DNA of 5,815 nt from an uncultured Taibaiella sp. Lineage in GTDB: Bacteria > Bacteroidota > Bacteroidia > Chitinophagales > Chitinophagaceae. The stretch spans positions 1-5,815 of the forward strand of contig CALMXV010000391.1 in NCBI GenBank assembly GCA_937871155.1. Direction: 5' to 3'. The notes below the pieces were generated by a model, which was not told the origin of the DNA, ran no database searches, and was given only the letters and a program-made list of their open reading frames with translations. The translations under genes and the position numbers were made by a program. This document shows, in pieces, positions 1 to 5,502 of the stretch. Numbering within the stretch: the stretch's first letter is position 1; every line of letters begins with the position of its first letter.

Positions 1-430
1 AATAAAACCTTCCAAATACCAACAATCTAAAATCCTAATGACCTTTTTGGGTTAAATTTTAGGCTGCAATGTAATAAACTAATAATACATCTAAATAAAT
101 ATTTTTATATAAATACTTATTTATCTTTTATTGGAGAAATTTAAGTCAGGTTTTAATGTTTAGTTGCTTAAAGAAAAGTCAGAGTAGGGAAGCGTGTTTT
201 GGGGAACTTATAAATACAATGTTGGGAAACAGAAAAAGGTATTCTTCTGTAAATTGAAAAAAACTATCATTAATATTTTGAAAGAAAGTAAATAAGCGTG
301 GATGTTATGATGGTGAATAAGTAGATTAGGGCTTACGATAGGAATTGTGCATTAACAAATGTATATTCAGAAAAGGTACTGTTCATTTGACGCCACACTT
401 TTAAAAATGAAGTTTACCTAATATCCCTAT
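1..430. other. AT-rich intergenic region, no supported gene
   Basis: I read this stretch in all six frames and found only short open segments broken by stops, with no recognisable protein. It holds an imperfect hairpin at 34-63 and a longer AT-only hairpin at 93-122 (separate entry). A perfect TAnnTTTG element (TACATTTG) lies on the minus strand at 356-363, but no convincing open frame follows it. No direct copy of the tRNA 3' end is visible, so there is no sign of an integrated element using the tRNA as an attachment site. A small untranslated RNA cannot be excluded from sequence alone. Confidence 0.6.
93..122. repeat. AT-rich inverted repeat (12-bp arms, 6-base loop)
   Basis: The arms are aaataaatattt (93-104) and aaatacttattt (111-122), separated by ttatat. 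They pair at 11 of 12 positions as DNA. The odd pair is A·C in a plus-strand transcript but G·U in a minus-strand transcript, so RNA made from the minus strand would fold along all 12 positions. The stem has no G-C pair and no following U-tract, so it is not a standard terminator. It may simply reflect base composition. Confidence 0.4.
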
Positions 431-469
431 AAAGAAAAAAGCCTTTCAGGGTTTTAACCTGAAAGACTT
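431..469 (-). terminator. Intrinsic terminator downstream of tRNA-Met
   Basis: On the minus strand, arms AAGTCTTTCAGG and CCTGAAAGGCTT (plus coordinates 458-469 and 439-450) form a 12-pair stem with one G·U, closing a 7-base loop (451-457). A run TTTTCTTT follows (431-438). It begins 10 bases past the tRNA discriminator base, which is right for ending the tRNA transcript. In the plus direction the stem is followed by only a short T run and then G-rich sequence, so it is mainly a minus-strand terminator. Confidence 0.88.
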
Positions 470-479
470 TGTGGGTATG

Positions 480-553
480 TAGCGAGATCGGGATTTGAAC
501 CCGAGACCTCAGGGTTATGAATCCTGCGCTCTCACCAACTGAGCTACCTCGCC
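480..553 (-). tRNA. tRNA-Met (anticodon CAT), elongator type
   Basis: The 74-base sequence folds as a full cloverleaf on the minus strand: acceptor 7 pairs (GGCGAGG with TCTCGCT), D stem GCTC/GAGC, anticodon stem CAGGA/CCCTG with loop TTCATAA, five-base variable loop, T stem TCGGG/CCCGA with loop TTCAAAT, discriminator A at 480. CCA is not encoded, as is usual in Bacteroidota. The C11-G24 pair marks an elongator rather than an initiator. A CAT anticodon could also be tRNA-Ile2 with lysidine-modified C34; overall likeness favours elongator Met. Pair 1·72 is a G·U wobble and pair 31·39 is an A·C mismatch. It has its own promoter at 565-597 and a terminator at 431-469. The thioesterase gene ends only 29 bases upstream, so read-through from that gene is also possible. 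Confidence 0.95.
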
Positions 554-564
554 ATTTGGGAGTG

Positions 565-597
565 CAAATGTAAAATAATTTTTCAATTTCCTACAAC
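565..597 (-). promoter_or_regulatory. Bacteroidota-type promoter for tRNA-Met
   Basis: On the minus strand a perfect TAnnTTTG -7 element, TACATTTG (565-572), lies 21 bases downstream of GTTG (594-597), which suits the TTG-like -33 element of the Bacteroidota primary sigma factor. Transcription would start near 560, giving a leader of only about 7 bases before the tRNA 5' end at 553. The -33 element falls inside the last codons of the thioesterase gene, so promoter and coding sequence overlap. Confidence 0.7.
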
Positions 598-1026
598 TTT
601 TAATTTTTGTTTTAAGGGCTCTTGCATAGCTGTTATTTTCCTAGCCGTATAGTCAAAACAGATCATGCCTGTCTTTACCTCGGCTATTATTTTTTGCTCT
701 TCGTTTCTTCTTGTAGTTATACGATATAGCAAATCAAAACTAACAGCTGTAATGGCATCGCTAAAGACGGCAACTTCTAAAACATCTCCATAAAATGATT
801 CGTTCTTATACGCTATCATCACATCCGCCATTATCAATCCAGTACCGCCTGCATCCATTTCAGAAAACCCCCAAGAGGTTAATAACTGCATACGTGCTTC
901 ATGAACAATGCTCAATAATGCATCATTGCCTACATGATTGCCATAGTTGACATCCGTTATACGTATCGGAATCTTACAAGTAAATAAAGGTGCTTGGTTT
1001 GGAAAGATGATTTTTACACGTGCCAT
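583..1026 (-). CDS. Hotdog-fold acyl-CoA thioesterase (4HBT/YbgC/FadM-like)
   Basis: This 147-residue protein has the length and layout of a single 4HBT hotdog domain, a cytoplasmic enzyme hydrolysing acyl-CoA (or acyl-ACP) thioesters to free acid and CoA. Near the N-terminus it has the family signature around D25 (TDVNYGNHVGN, with H31 and N34), where the conserved Asp of the YbgC/4-hydroxybenzoyl-CoA thioesterase group acts in catalysis. E43 follows in HEAR on the central hotdog helix. The substrate cannot be read from sequence. I start at the ATG at 1026; a TTG two codons upstream would lengthen it, but that TTG is the end of a perfect -7 promoter element (1030-1037), making ATG the better choice. 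It is divergent from the FAHD1-like gene and is followed on its own strand by tRNA-Met. No Shine-Dalgarno sequence is visible. Confidence 0.88.
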   Translation of the reverse strand: MARVKIIFPNQAPLFTCKIPIRITDVNYGNHVGNDALLSIVHEARMQLLTSWGFSEMDAGGTGLIMADVMIAYKNESFYGDVLEVAVFSDAITAVSFDLLYRITTRRNEEQKIIAEVKTGMICFDYTARKITAMQEPLKQKLKVVGN

Positions 1027-1029
1027 ACT

Positions 1030-1037
1030 CAAATATA
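1030..1037 (-). promoter_or_regulatory. -7 promoter element (TATATTTG) abutting the thioesterase start
   Basis: TATATTTG fits the Bacteroidota TAnnTTTG consensus exactly and ends only three bases before the ATG at 1026. With the usual short distance from -7 element to start point, the mRNA would begin at or within a base or two of the start codon, that is, leaderless or nearly so. I see no clear TTG-type -33 element at the expected distance (about 1056-1062), which weakens the call. Confidence 0.5.
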
Positions 1038-1118
1038 ATTGGTTTCATCGGTTCGTAATAATTCGCTTTCGAAAACCTTTTAAGTAAGTTTAATTTTTCA
1101 AATACCCTCTTCAACTAC

Positions 1119-1126
1119 TATTTTTG
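1119..1126 (+). promoter_or_regulatory. -7 promoter element (TATTTTTG) for the FAHD1-like gene
   Basis: TATTTTTG fits TAnnTTTG exactly and ends 19 bases before the ATG at 1146, giving a predicted leader of about 15 bases. The -33 region holds only a T-run (1094-1098) without a clear TTG. It lies in the 119-base divergent spacer between the thioesterase and FAHD1-like starts. Confidence 0.55.
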
Positions 1127-1145
1127 AAAACAAAACTAGGCTTCT

Positions 1146-1754
1146 ATGAAGATAATTTGCATTGGACGAAACTATGTAGCGCACGCTAAAGAACTAAATA
1201 ATACCCTTCCTGATGCACCGGTCATCTTCATGAAGCCACAAACTGCACTATTGCAAAAAGGGAAAGACTTTTACTTACCCGATTTTTCAAAAGACATCCA
1301 ATATGAATGTGAGTTGGTGGTAAAAATTTGTAAAAACGGAAAGTACATCCAAGAGAAATTTGCTAAAAACTATTTTGAAGAAATAACAGTAGGCTTAGAC
1401 TTTACAGCACGTGACCTGCAACAACAACAAAAAGAAAAAGGACTTCCTTGGGAAATCGCTAAAGCTTTCGACAACTCAGCAGTGGTAGGCAACTTCATTC
1501 CTTTAGCAGCTAAAGATTTTCAACAATTGCATTTTCAACTTTTCAAGAATGAGGCTGTGGTACAAAACGGGTTTTCAGGAGACATGTTGTTCTCTATTCA
1601 TCAAATCATCGCTTATGTTTCCCAATTTTTTTCGTTGAATAAAGGTGATTTAATTTTTACCGGAACCCCAGCTGGAGTTGGTTCGTTACATGTGGGTGAC
1701 ACACTCTGTGGCAAGTTGGAAGGTCAACCCTTGTTTGAAATAGCCATAAAATAA
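1146..1754 (+). CDS. FAHD1-like fumarylacetoacetate hydrolase family protein
   Basis: The 202-residue protein covers one whole FAH domain. Resemblance to FAHD1 (acylpyruvase/oxaloacetate decarboxylase) is strong throughout: IGRNYVAHAKEL near the N-terminus with H13 and E16 (the His-Glu pair of the active-site lid), VIFMKPQTA at 26-34, the metal-binding carboxylates E54, E56 (YECELVV) and D85 (GLDFTARD), then KGLPWEIAKAFDNS with K106, and GTPAGVG at 173-179. All expected Mg2+/Mn2+ ligands are present, so it should be active. Likely role: hydrolysis of acylpyruvates and/or decarboxylation or tautomer handling of oxaloacetate in the cytoplasm. No aromatic catabolic genes stand nearby, which favours housekeeping over a dedicated catabolic isomerase. 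The length is close to family norm (human FAHD1 about 220). The ATG is supported by the promoter element 19 bases upstream and because the domain begins at residue 1. Confidence 0.92.
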   Translation: MKIICIGRNYVAHAKELNNTLPDAPVIFMKPQTALLQKGKDFYLPDFSKDIQYECELVVKICKNGKYIQEKFAKNYFEEITVGLDFTARDLQQQQKEKGLPWEIAKAFDNSAVVGNFIPLAAKDFQQLHFQLFKNEAVVQNGFSGDMLFSIHQIIAYVSQFFSLNKGDLIFTGTPAGVGSLHVGDTLCGKLEGQPLFEIAIK

Positions 1755-1875
1755 CTTTTCTACTAAATTTCATACACTGTTCCTTTTTGTTTTTATGAAG
1801 TTAAGTATTGCTTTAGACGACTTTTTCCTGAAGACAAGTAAGACCTTTACTAAAATTTATTTACATCATATTCTC

Positions 1876-2565
1876 ATGAAACAGCTTCAACTACTTGCTA
1901 TACTTTTAGGCTTCTTGTCTTTTTCATTTACAAGTCAGGCGCAGCCCAAATGCCAAGACCCGGCTATTGAAGGACTTGCTAACAACATAAAATCTACTTA
2001 TCAAAAACAAGGATTAAAAGTTTTTAGGGAATCGATGTTGGATATGGTATCTATGGAGCCGACACCCATTGCAGTAAGCTTACAAGAAGGCACTACCTAC
2101 CAGTTTATTTTTATAGGAAGCTCTCAAGCCTCTAAGTTAATGCTTGAGTTGTTTGATGGCGCTGACAAACGCATCGATCAGAAAACAGAACGTGGAGTTG
2201 ATTATATTACCTACTCGTTTACCCCAAAAATTTCTGAGGTATATTTAATCACTTTGATTCAGAAAAAAGGAGCCAAAAATGTCTGTGGATATTTTGCAGT
2301 AATGACTAATAACCTTCCGAAACCTACAGCAACACCTCAAGCAAAACAAGCAACACCGGCAACTTCGAAACCTATACCCACCAAAACACCGGTAAAAACT
2401 GTACCTGCATCTACTACTCCTAAAACATTAGAACCAAAAGCTACTCCACAGCAACCTATAGCTGCTCCGGCATCAAAGAAAGCAACTGCTATCCCGGACA
2501 ATCAACGCCCAAATCCGAATAGAACAAAAGCTACACAAGACTACCAACAACAACAAAAGAAATAG
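1876..2565 (+). CDS. Exported protein of unknown function with Pro/Thr-rich tail
   Basis: I do not recognise the family. From the ATG at 1876 the protein has 229 residues and begins with a clear signal peptide (MKQLQLLAILLGFLSFSFTS), with probable cleavage after SQA at residue 22. The next 120 residues look like one compact domain with only two cysteines, C26 and C137, near its two ends and able to form a disulfide. Residues 62-143 alternate hydrophobic and polar residues (IAVSLQEGTTYQFIF, LMLELFDGADKRI, VYLITLIQ), suggesting a beta-sandwich like pre-peptidase C-terminal domains; this is inference. Residues 148-229 form a disordered, basic Pro/Thr/Lys/Gln/Ala-rich tail ending QQQQKK. An open frame continues upstream to an ATG at 1795, but that start puts 27 charged residues before the signal peptide, so 1876 is preferred. 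It lies downstream of the FAHD1-like gene and may be co-transcribed. No transmembrane anchor, lipobox or type IX sorting domain is visible, so a periplasmic location is likely. Confidence 0.8.
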   Translation: MKQLQLLAILLGFLSFSFTSQAQPKCQDPAIEGLANNIKSTYQKQGLKVFRESMLDMVSMEPTPIAVSLQEGTTYQFIFIGSSQASKLMLELFDGADKRIDQKTERGVDYITYSFTPKISEVYLITLIQKKGAKNVCGYFAVMTNNLPKPTATPQAKQATPATSKPIPTKTPVKTVPASTTPKTLEPKATPQQPIAAPASKKATAIPDNQRPNPNRTKATQDYQQQQKK

Positions 2566-2581
2566 CCTCCTATTCTATTCT

Positions 2582-2589
2582 TACCTTTG
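2582..2589 (+). promoter_or_regulatory. -7 promoter element (TACCTTTG) for the ung operon
   Basis: TACCTTTG matches TAnnTTTG exactly, in the 47-base gap between the secreted-protein gene and ung, and ends 23 bases before the ung ATG. It would drive the three overlapping genes ung, plsC-like and DUF2520. I see no good TTG at the -33 position (about 2558-2562), which lies in the upstream gene's last codons. Confidence 0.55.
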
Positions 2590-2612
2590 CTCGGATTTTA
2601 CAACAAATCGGC

Positions 2613-3287
2613 ATGGAAGTAACAATAGAATCAAGTTGGAAACAGGTTTTACAGCAGGAGTTTGACCAACCCTATTTTCAGGAGATCGTCCTTTTTTTGA
2701 AAGCTGCAATCCGCTCCGGTAAAACCATTTATCCTAGTGGAGCCAATATATTTCATGCATTCAACAGTACCCCTTTTGACCAAGTGCGTGTAGTGATATT
2801 GGGTCAAGATCCTTATCATAATCCACAACAAGCACATGGGCTTTCTTTTTCTGTACCTGAAGGGATTGCCAAGCCACCTTCTTTAATGAATATTTTCAAA
2901 GAACTACATCAAGATATTGGGATGCCAACACCCACCTCCGGCAATCTTGAAAACTGGGCTGCACAAGGAGTTCTTTTGCTCAATGCAGCACTATCTGTAG
3001 AAGCCCATCAACCAATGTCGCATAGTAAAATCGGTTGGCATCGATTCACCAATGAAGTGATTCGTATCATTTCTGAAAAAAAAGAAAATGTTGTCTTTCT
3101 TTTGTGGGGGAATTTTGCCAAATCAAAACAAGAATTTATAGACACTCAAAAACATTTAGTATTAACCGCAGCACATCCGTCTCCATTATCAGCCCATCAA
3201 GGTTTTTTGGGTTGCAAGCATTTTAGCCACACCAATGAATGGTTGACTTCAAAAGGACTCGCTGCAATAGACTGGACACTTCCATGA
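2613..3287 (+). CDS. Uracil-DNA glycosylase, family 1
   Basis: Ung removes uracil from DNA (from cytosine deamination or dUMP incorporation), starting base excision repair in the cytoplasm. At 224 residues it is full length. Diagnostic motifs are intact: GQDPYH at 64-69 with catalytic D66 and Y68 blocking thymine, GLSFS with F79 stacking on uracil, KPPSL at 87-91, LLLN at 121-124 with uracil-selective N124, and HPSPLSAHQGF at 188-198 with H188 and the DNA-intercalating loop. Identification is secure. The ATG at 2613 sits 24 bases after a perfect -7 element and the family N-terminus (ESSWKQVLQQEF) begins at once. The stop TGA overlaps the ATG of the acyltransferase gene (ATGA, 3284-3287), implying translational coupling. 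Confidence 0.98.
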   Translation: MEVTIESSWKQVLQQEFDQPYFQEIVLFLKAAIRSGKTIYPSGANIFHAFNSTPFDQVRVVILGQDPYHNPQQAHGLSFSVPEGIAKPPSLMNIFKELHQDIGMPTPTSGNLENWAAQGVLLLNAALSVEAHQPMSHSKIGWHRFTNEVIRIISEKKENVVFLLWGNFAKSKQEFIDTQKHLVLTAAHPSPLSAHQGFLGCKHFSHTNEWLTSKGLAAIDWTLP

Positions 3288-4036
3288 ATATGATTAAAAA
3301 AATTGCTGGTACAATTTATTTCTTCTACGGCATCATCATGTTTCTACTTACGATGATGGTGATAATAATTCCCATCGGGCTTTCTGCTTATATCCCCGAA
3401 CCCCAACGAGCCAAAATCATGCACCCTATCTTTAAAGGTTGGATGACTGTATTTCTCACCTTGGTAGGTTGCCCTGTGATTAGAAAAGGGAAAGAACATT
3501 TCAAAAAAGGAGAAAACTATGTAGTGGTTGTCAATCATAATTCACTGGTAGATATTCCCGTGTCTTCACCTTGGATACCCGGCGCTAATAAAACCCTTGC
3601 AAAAGCAGAATTGGCTCGCATTCCGGTTTTCAGTATTATCTATAAAGCCGGCTCTATTTTAGTGGATAGAAAAGATGAGAAAAGTAGAAAAGAAAGCTTT
3701 CGTATCATGAATGAAATGCTTCGCAAAGGCTTGCATCTTTGTTTGTATCCAGAAGGTACTCGAAACAAAAGCGATCAGCCGTTACAAAGTTTTCATGATG
3801 GTGCTTTTGTTACTGCTATAAGAATGCAAAAGCCTATTATTCCAGGTTTGATTTTCAACACTAAAAAAATATATCCATCGTCAAGCAAATACTGGGGAAG
3901 ACCGCATATCATCCACTTTCATTTTCTGGAAGCAATACCCACCCAAGGGCTTACTCTAAGAAACCTTAATGAACTAAAAGAAAAAGTACATAAAATCATG
4001 TCAGATTATTATGTAGCTAACGAACATAAGGTATGA
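3284..4036 (+). CDS. plsC: 1-acyl-sn-glycerol-3-phosphate acyltransferase (PlsC family)
   Basis: This 250-residue membrane-bound enzyme likely transfers an acyl chain to lysophosphatidic acid to form phosphatidic acid, the phospholipid precursor. A hydrophobic segment at about 9-35 is the membrane anchor. The four acyltransferase motifs occur in order: NHNSLVD (84-90, catalytic H85 and D90), GSILVDR (123-129), YPEGTR (155-160, phosphate binding) and PIIPG (184-188). Related enzymes such as lyso-ornithine lipid acyltransferase share these motifs, so the exact acceptor is inferred. I start at the ATG at 3284, which overlaps the ung stop as ATGA; the frame is open back to an ATG at 3239, but that would add 15 charged residues inside ung, before the membrane anchor. 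A second ATG at 3290 is also possible. Its own stop overlaps the next gene's start as ATGA (4033-4036). Confidence 0.9.
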   Translation: MNMIKKIAGTIYFFYGIIMFLLTMMVIIIPIGLSAYIPEPQRAKIMHPIFKGWMTVFLTLVGCPVIRKGKEHFKKGENYVVVVNHNSLVDIPVSSPWIPGANKTLAKAELARIPVFSIIYKAGSILVDRKDEKSRKESFRIMNEMLRKGLHLCLYPEGTRNKSDQPLQSFHDGAFVTAIRMQKPIIPGLIFNTKKIYPSSSKYWGRPHIIHFHFLEAIPTQGLTLRNLNELKEKVHKIMSDYYVANEHKV

Positions 4037-4803
4037 CCTATCTATTAATCGGCACGGGAAATATGGCTCATTTTCTGGCTCTTCGACTTTCATTAGCCGG
4101 CTGGCAATGTGTGGGGGTCTTTGGTAGAAACGTAGCTAAAGCTCAACAACTTGCGGCATCTCTTCAAGCGCCTGCAATAATAGAATTATCCGCAGTGCCT
4201 ACAACCGCTAACGCCTGTATTCTTGCAGTTTCGGATAGTGCGATAGCATCCGTTGCTGCACAGCTTCCGGCATTAACCCAAACAGTCCTCATTCATACAT
4301 CAGGGGCAGCATCTTTAGATGAAATAAAACATCCTCTAAAAGCCTGCTTATGGCCGATATATTCTATTGTTTCTAAAGATTTTCCGAATCATCGTCAGAT
4401 TCCTATCATCTATGAATGTAATAGTGAGAACGCTAGAATAATCGTGGAGTCTTTAGCTAAAAGCATCTCGGATAAGGTGGAAGCAACCACGCATGAAAAG
4501 CGATTACAACTACATTTAGTAGCAGCTATTAGCAACAATTTTATCAATCATATCTTAGCAATTGCTAAGCAGTATTGCACAGAACATGCATTAGATTTTA
4601 GCTTATTCCAACCCATCCTTCAACAAACATTTGAAAGAGCCATCACACAAAACCCCATCACCACACAAACAGGAGCCGCTAAAAGAAATGATACCGCAAC
4701 CATGCAAAAACACTTACAACTATTGCAGGAACATCCGCAGTGGCAGCAGCTCTACAAGATTATTTCCCAATCTATAAAAGATATGTATAGTACTATCGGT
4801 TAA
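4033..4803 (+). CDS. Rossmann-fold protein with DUF2520 domain
   Basis: The 256-residue protein has two parts. The N-terminal NAD(P)-binding Rossmann domain starts immediately with LLIGTGNMA (glycine motif at 7-10), has FGRN at 30-33 after strand two, and ILAVSDSAI at 63-71. HTSGA follows at 88-92. The C-terminal half (from about residue 120) is the helical DUF2520 dimerisation-type domain with SNNFINHI (167-174) and QTGAAKRND (212-220), the hallmark close to TGPAxRxD. The architecture resembles pyrroline-5-carboxylate and ketopantoate reductases, so an NAD(P)-dependent oxidoreductase is likely, but the substrate of DUF2520 proteins is unknown to me. Its ATG overlaps the acyltransferase stop by four bases, making it the third gene of a coupled operon. 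No terminator is visible after it; the 64 bases to fdx hold only AT-rich sequence. Confidence 0.88.
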   Translation: MTYLLIGTGNMAHFLALRLSLAGWQCVGVFGRNVAKAQQLAASLQAPAIIELSAVPTTANACILAVSDSAIASVAAQLPALTQTVLIHTSGAASLDEIKHPLKACLWPIYSIVSKDFPNHRQIPIIYECNSENARIIVESLAKSISDKVEATTHEKRLQLHLVAAISNNFINHILAIAKQYCTEHALDFSLFQPILQQTFERAITQNPITTQTGAAKRNDTATMQKHLQLLQEHPQWQQLYKIISQSIKDMYSTIG

Positions 4804-4867
4804 AAACTTTCGGTATCCGTTAACTTGCAGTCCAATTTTAATTTTACAAAGTATTTATTTAGATAAA

Positions 4868-5203
4868 ATGTACACCATCAAATTTAATTTTGAACAAAAA
4901 GGATTAGAACCTGTTACCCTAGAAAATGTGCCTGCCGGTGATAGCCTTCTAGAAATCGCTTTAGAAAATGGCATAGAACTACATCACAACTGTGGCATGG
5001 TTTGCGCATGTAGCACTTGTCATATCTATCTTGAAAAAGGAGAAGAATTTGTACCTGAGATTTCAGACCGTGAAGAAGACTTTATTGACCGAGCCAGAAA
5101 CCCAAAGCTCCACTCCAGATTAGGTTGCCAATGTGTATTAGAAGAAGGACATGGCACTATCGAAGTAACGATACCGGACCAATCTTTAATTCATGGAGAA
5201 TAA
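4868..5203 (+). CDS. fdx: ISC-type [2Fe-2S] ferredoxin
   Basis: The 111-residue protein is an adrenodoxin-type ferredoxin, a small cytoplasmic electron carrier. Cluster ligands are C42, C48 and C51 (C-x5-C-x2-C in NCGMVCACSTC) and C87 (RLGCQ), the same spacing and numbering as Escherichia coli Fdx. A further cysteine at 46 matches the free cysteine of ISC-type ferredoxins, and C89 is an additional one. The acidic stretch around 65-75 (EISDREEDFID) corresponds to the partner-binding surface of this family. In the ISC system Fdx supplies electrons for sulfide formation on IscU; placement directly before iscX supports that role. Start: ATG at 4868 in an AT-rich context with no Shine-Dalgarno; a near match to the -7 element (TAATTTTA, 4839-4846) lies 22 bases upstream. 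Confidence 0.95.
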   Translation: MYTIKFNFEQKGLEPVTLENVPAGDSLLEIALENGIELHHNCGMVCACSTCHIYLEKGEEFVPEISDREEDFIDRARNPKLHSRLGCQCVLEEGHGTIEVTIPDQSLIHGE

Positions 5204-5268
5204 CACTCTATCATTAATAAAACAGAAATGTCAATAACATAAAAATTCATTAAAGCCAATTATAAAAA

Positions 5269-5502
5269 ATGTACGAACCACCTATTTTCTGGAACGACCA
5301 TGAAGATATCGCCTTAAAACTTTACGAGAAATTTGGAAATGATTTTTCGGAAAGTAAAATATACAGAGTCCGCTTTACAGACTTGCTTGAATGGGTACTA
5401 ACACTTCCTCATTTTGAAGGCAAACGTGAAGAATGTAATGAGGGGCACTTAGAAATGATTCAAAGTGCCTGGGTATATGAGTGGCGCGACAATCAGGATT
5501 AA
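5269..5502 (+). CDS. iscX: IscX (YfhJ) Fe-S cluster assembly protein
   Basis: The 77-residue acidic protein matches IscX: an N-terminal W8-N-D10 block, IALKLYEKF (14-22), the hallmark RVRFTDLLEWV (33-43), then LPHFEG, CNEGHLEMIQ (56-65) and a final W-x2-EW. It is about 11 residues longer than the E. coli protein (66), mostly from a longer N-terminus and an insert near residue 27. IscX binds the cysteine desulfurase IscS and iron and modulates cluster assembly, acting as a regulator of the frataxin-like site. It follows fdx after 65 bases with no visible terminator or good promoter, so co-transcription is likely, as at the end of the classical isc operon. Its stop codon overlaps that of the convergent lipoprotein gene by two bases (shared span 5499-5502). 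Confidence 0.92.
   Translation: MYEPPIFWNDHEDIALKLYEKFGNDFSESKIYRVRFTDLLEWVLTLPHFEGKREECNEGHLEMIQSAWVYEWRDNQD

Noticed and set aside
34..63. Imperfect hairpin CCTAA-TGACC / GGTTA-TTAGG as a terminator
   Set aside because: It needs a four-base bulge and a G·U pair and lacks a clear T-run on either strand.
356..363. Minus-strand TACATTTG as a promoter for a gene in 1-350
   Set aside because: No open frame of useful length with a start codon follows, and no -33 element is seen; kept only as a note.
1..553. tRNA-Met as an attachment site for an integrated element
   Set aside because: No duplicated tRNA 3' segment and no integrase gene is visible in the window.
1027..1032. TTG start two codons upstream for the thioesterase (149 residues)
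   Set aside because: The TTG is the terminal part of an exact TAnnTTTG element and an ATG follows two codons later.
1041..1077. Possible operator palindrome (GGTTT...AAAACC) in the divergent spacer
   Set aside because: The matching arms are only 5-6 bases and imperfect with a long, irregular centre; expected by chance.
1795..1875. 27-residue N-terminal extension of the exported protein
   Set aside because: It would bury the signal peptide behind a charged, amphipathic stretch; the ATG at 1876 gives a canonical signal sequence.
2649..2837. Minus-strand open frame within ung
   Set aside because: It lies antisense to conserved Ung motifs and has no family resemblance; a shadow frame.
3239..3283. 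Extended acyltransferase start inside ung
   Set aside because: The extra residues are charged shadow coding of the ung 3' end; the ATGA overlap at 3284 is the classical coupled start.
3344..3538. Minus-strand open frame within the acyltransferase gene
   Set aside because: Antisense to the membrane anchor and the region up to motif I of a well-supported gene; low-complexity translation.
4794..4824. Near-direct repeat tatcggttaa / tatccgttaa around the DUF2520 stop as an operator or terminator
   Set aside because: Only two short copies with one mismatch, one inside the coding end; no hairpin or symmetry to support a function.
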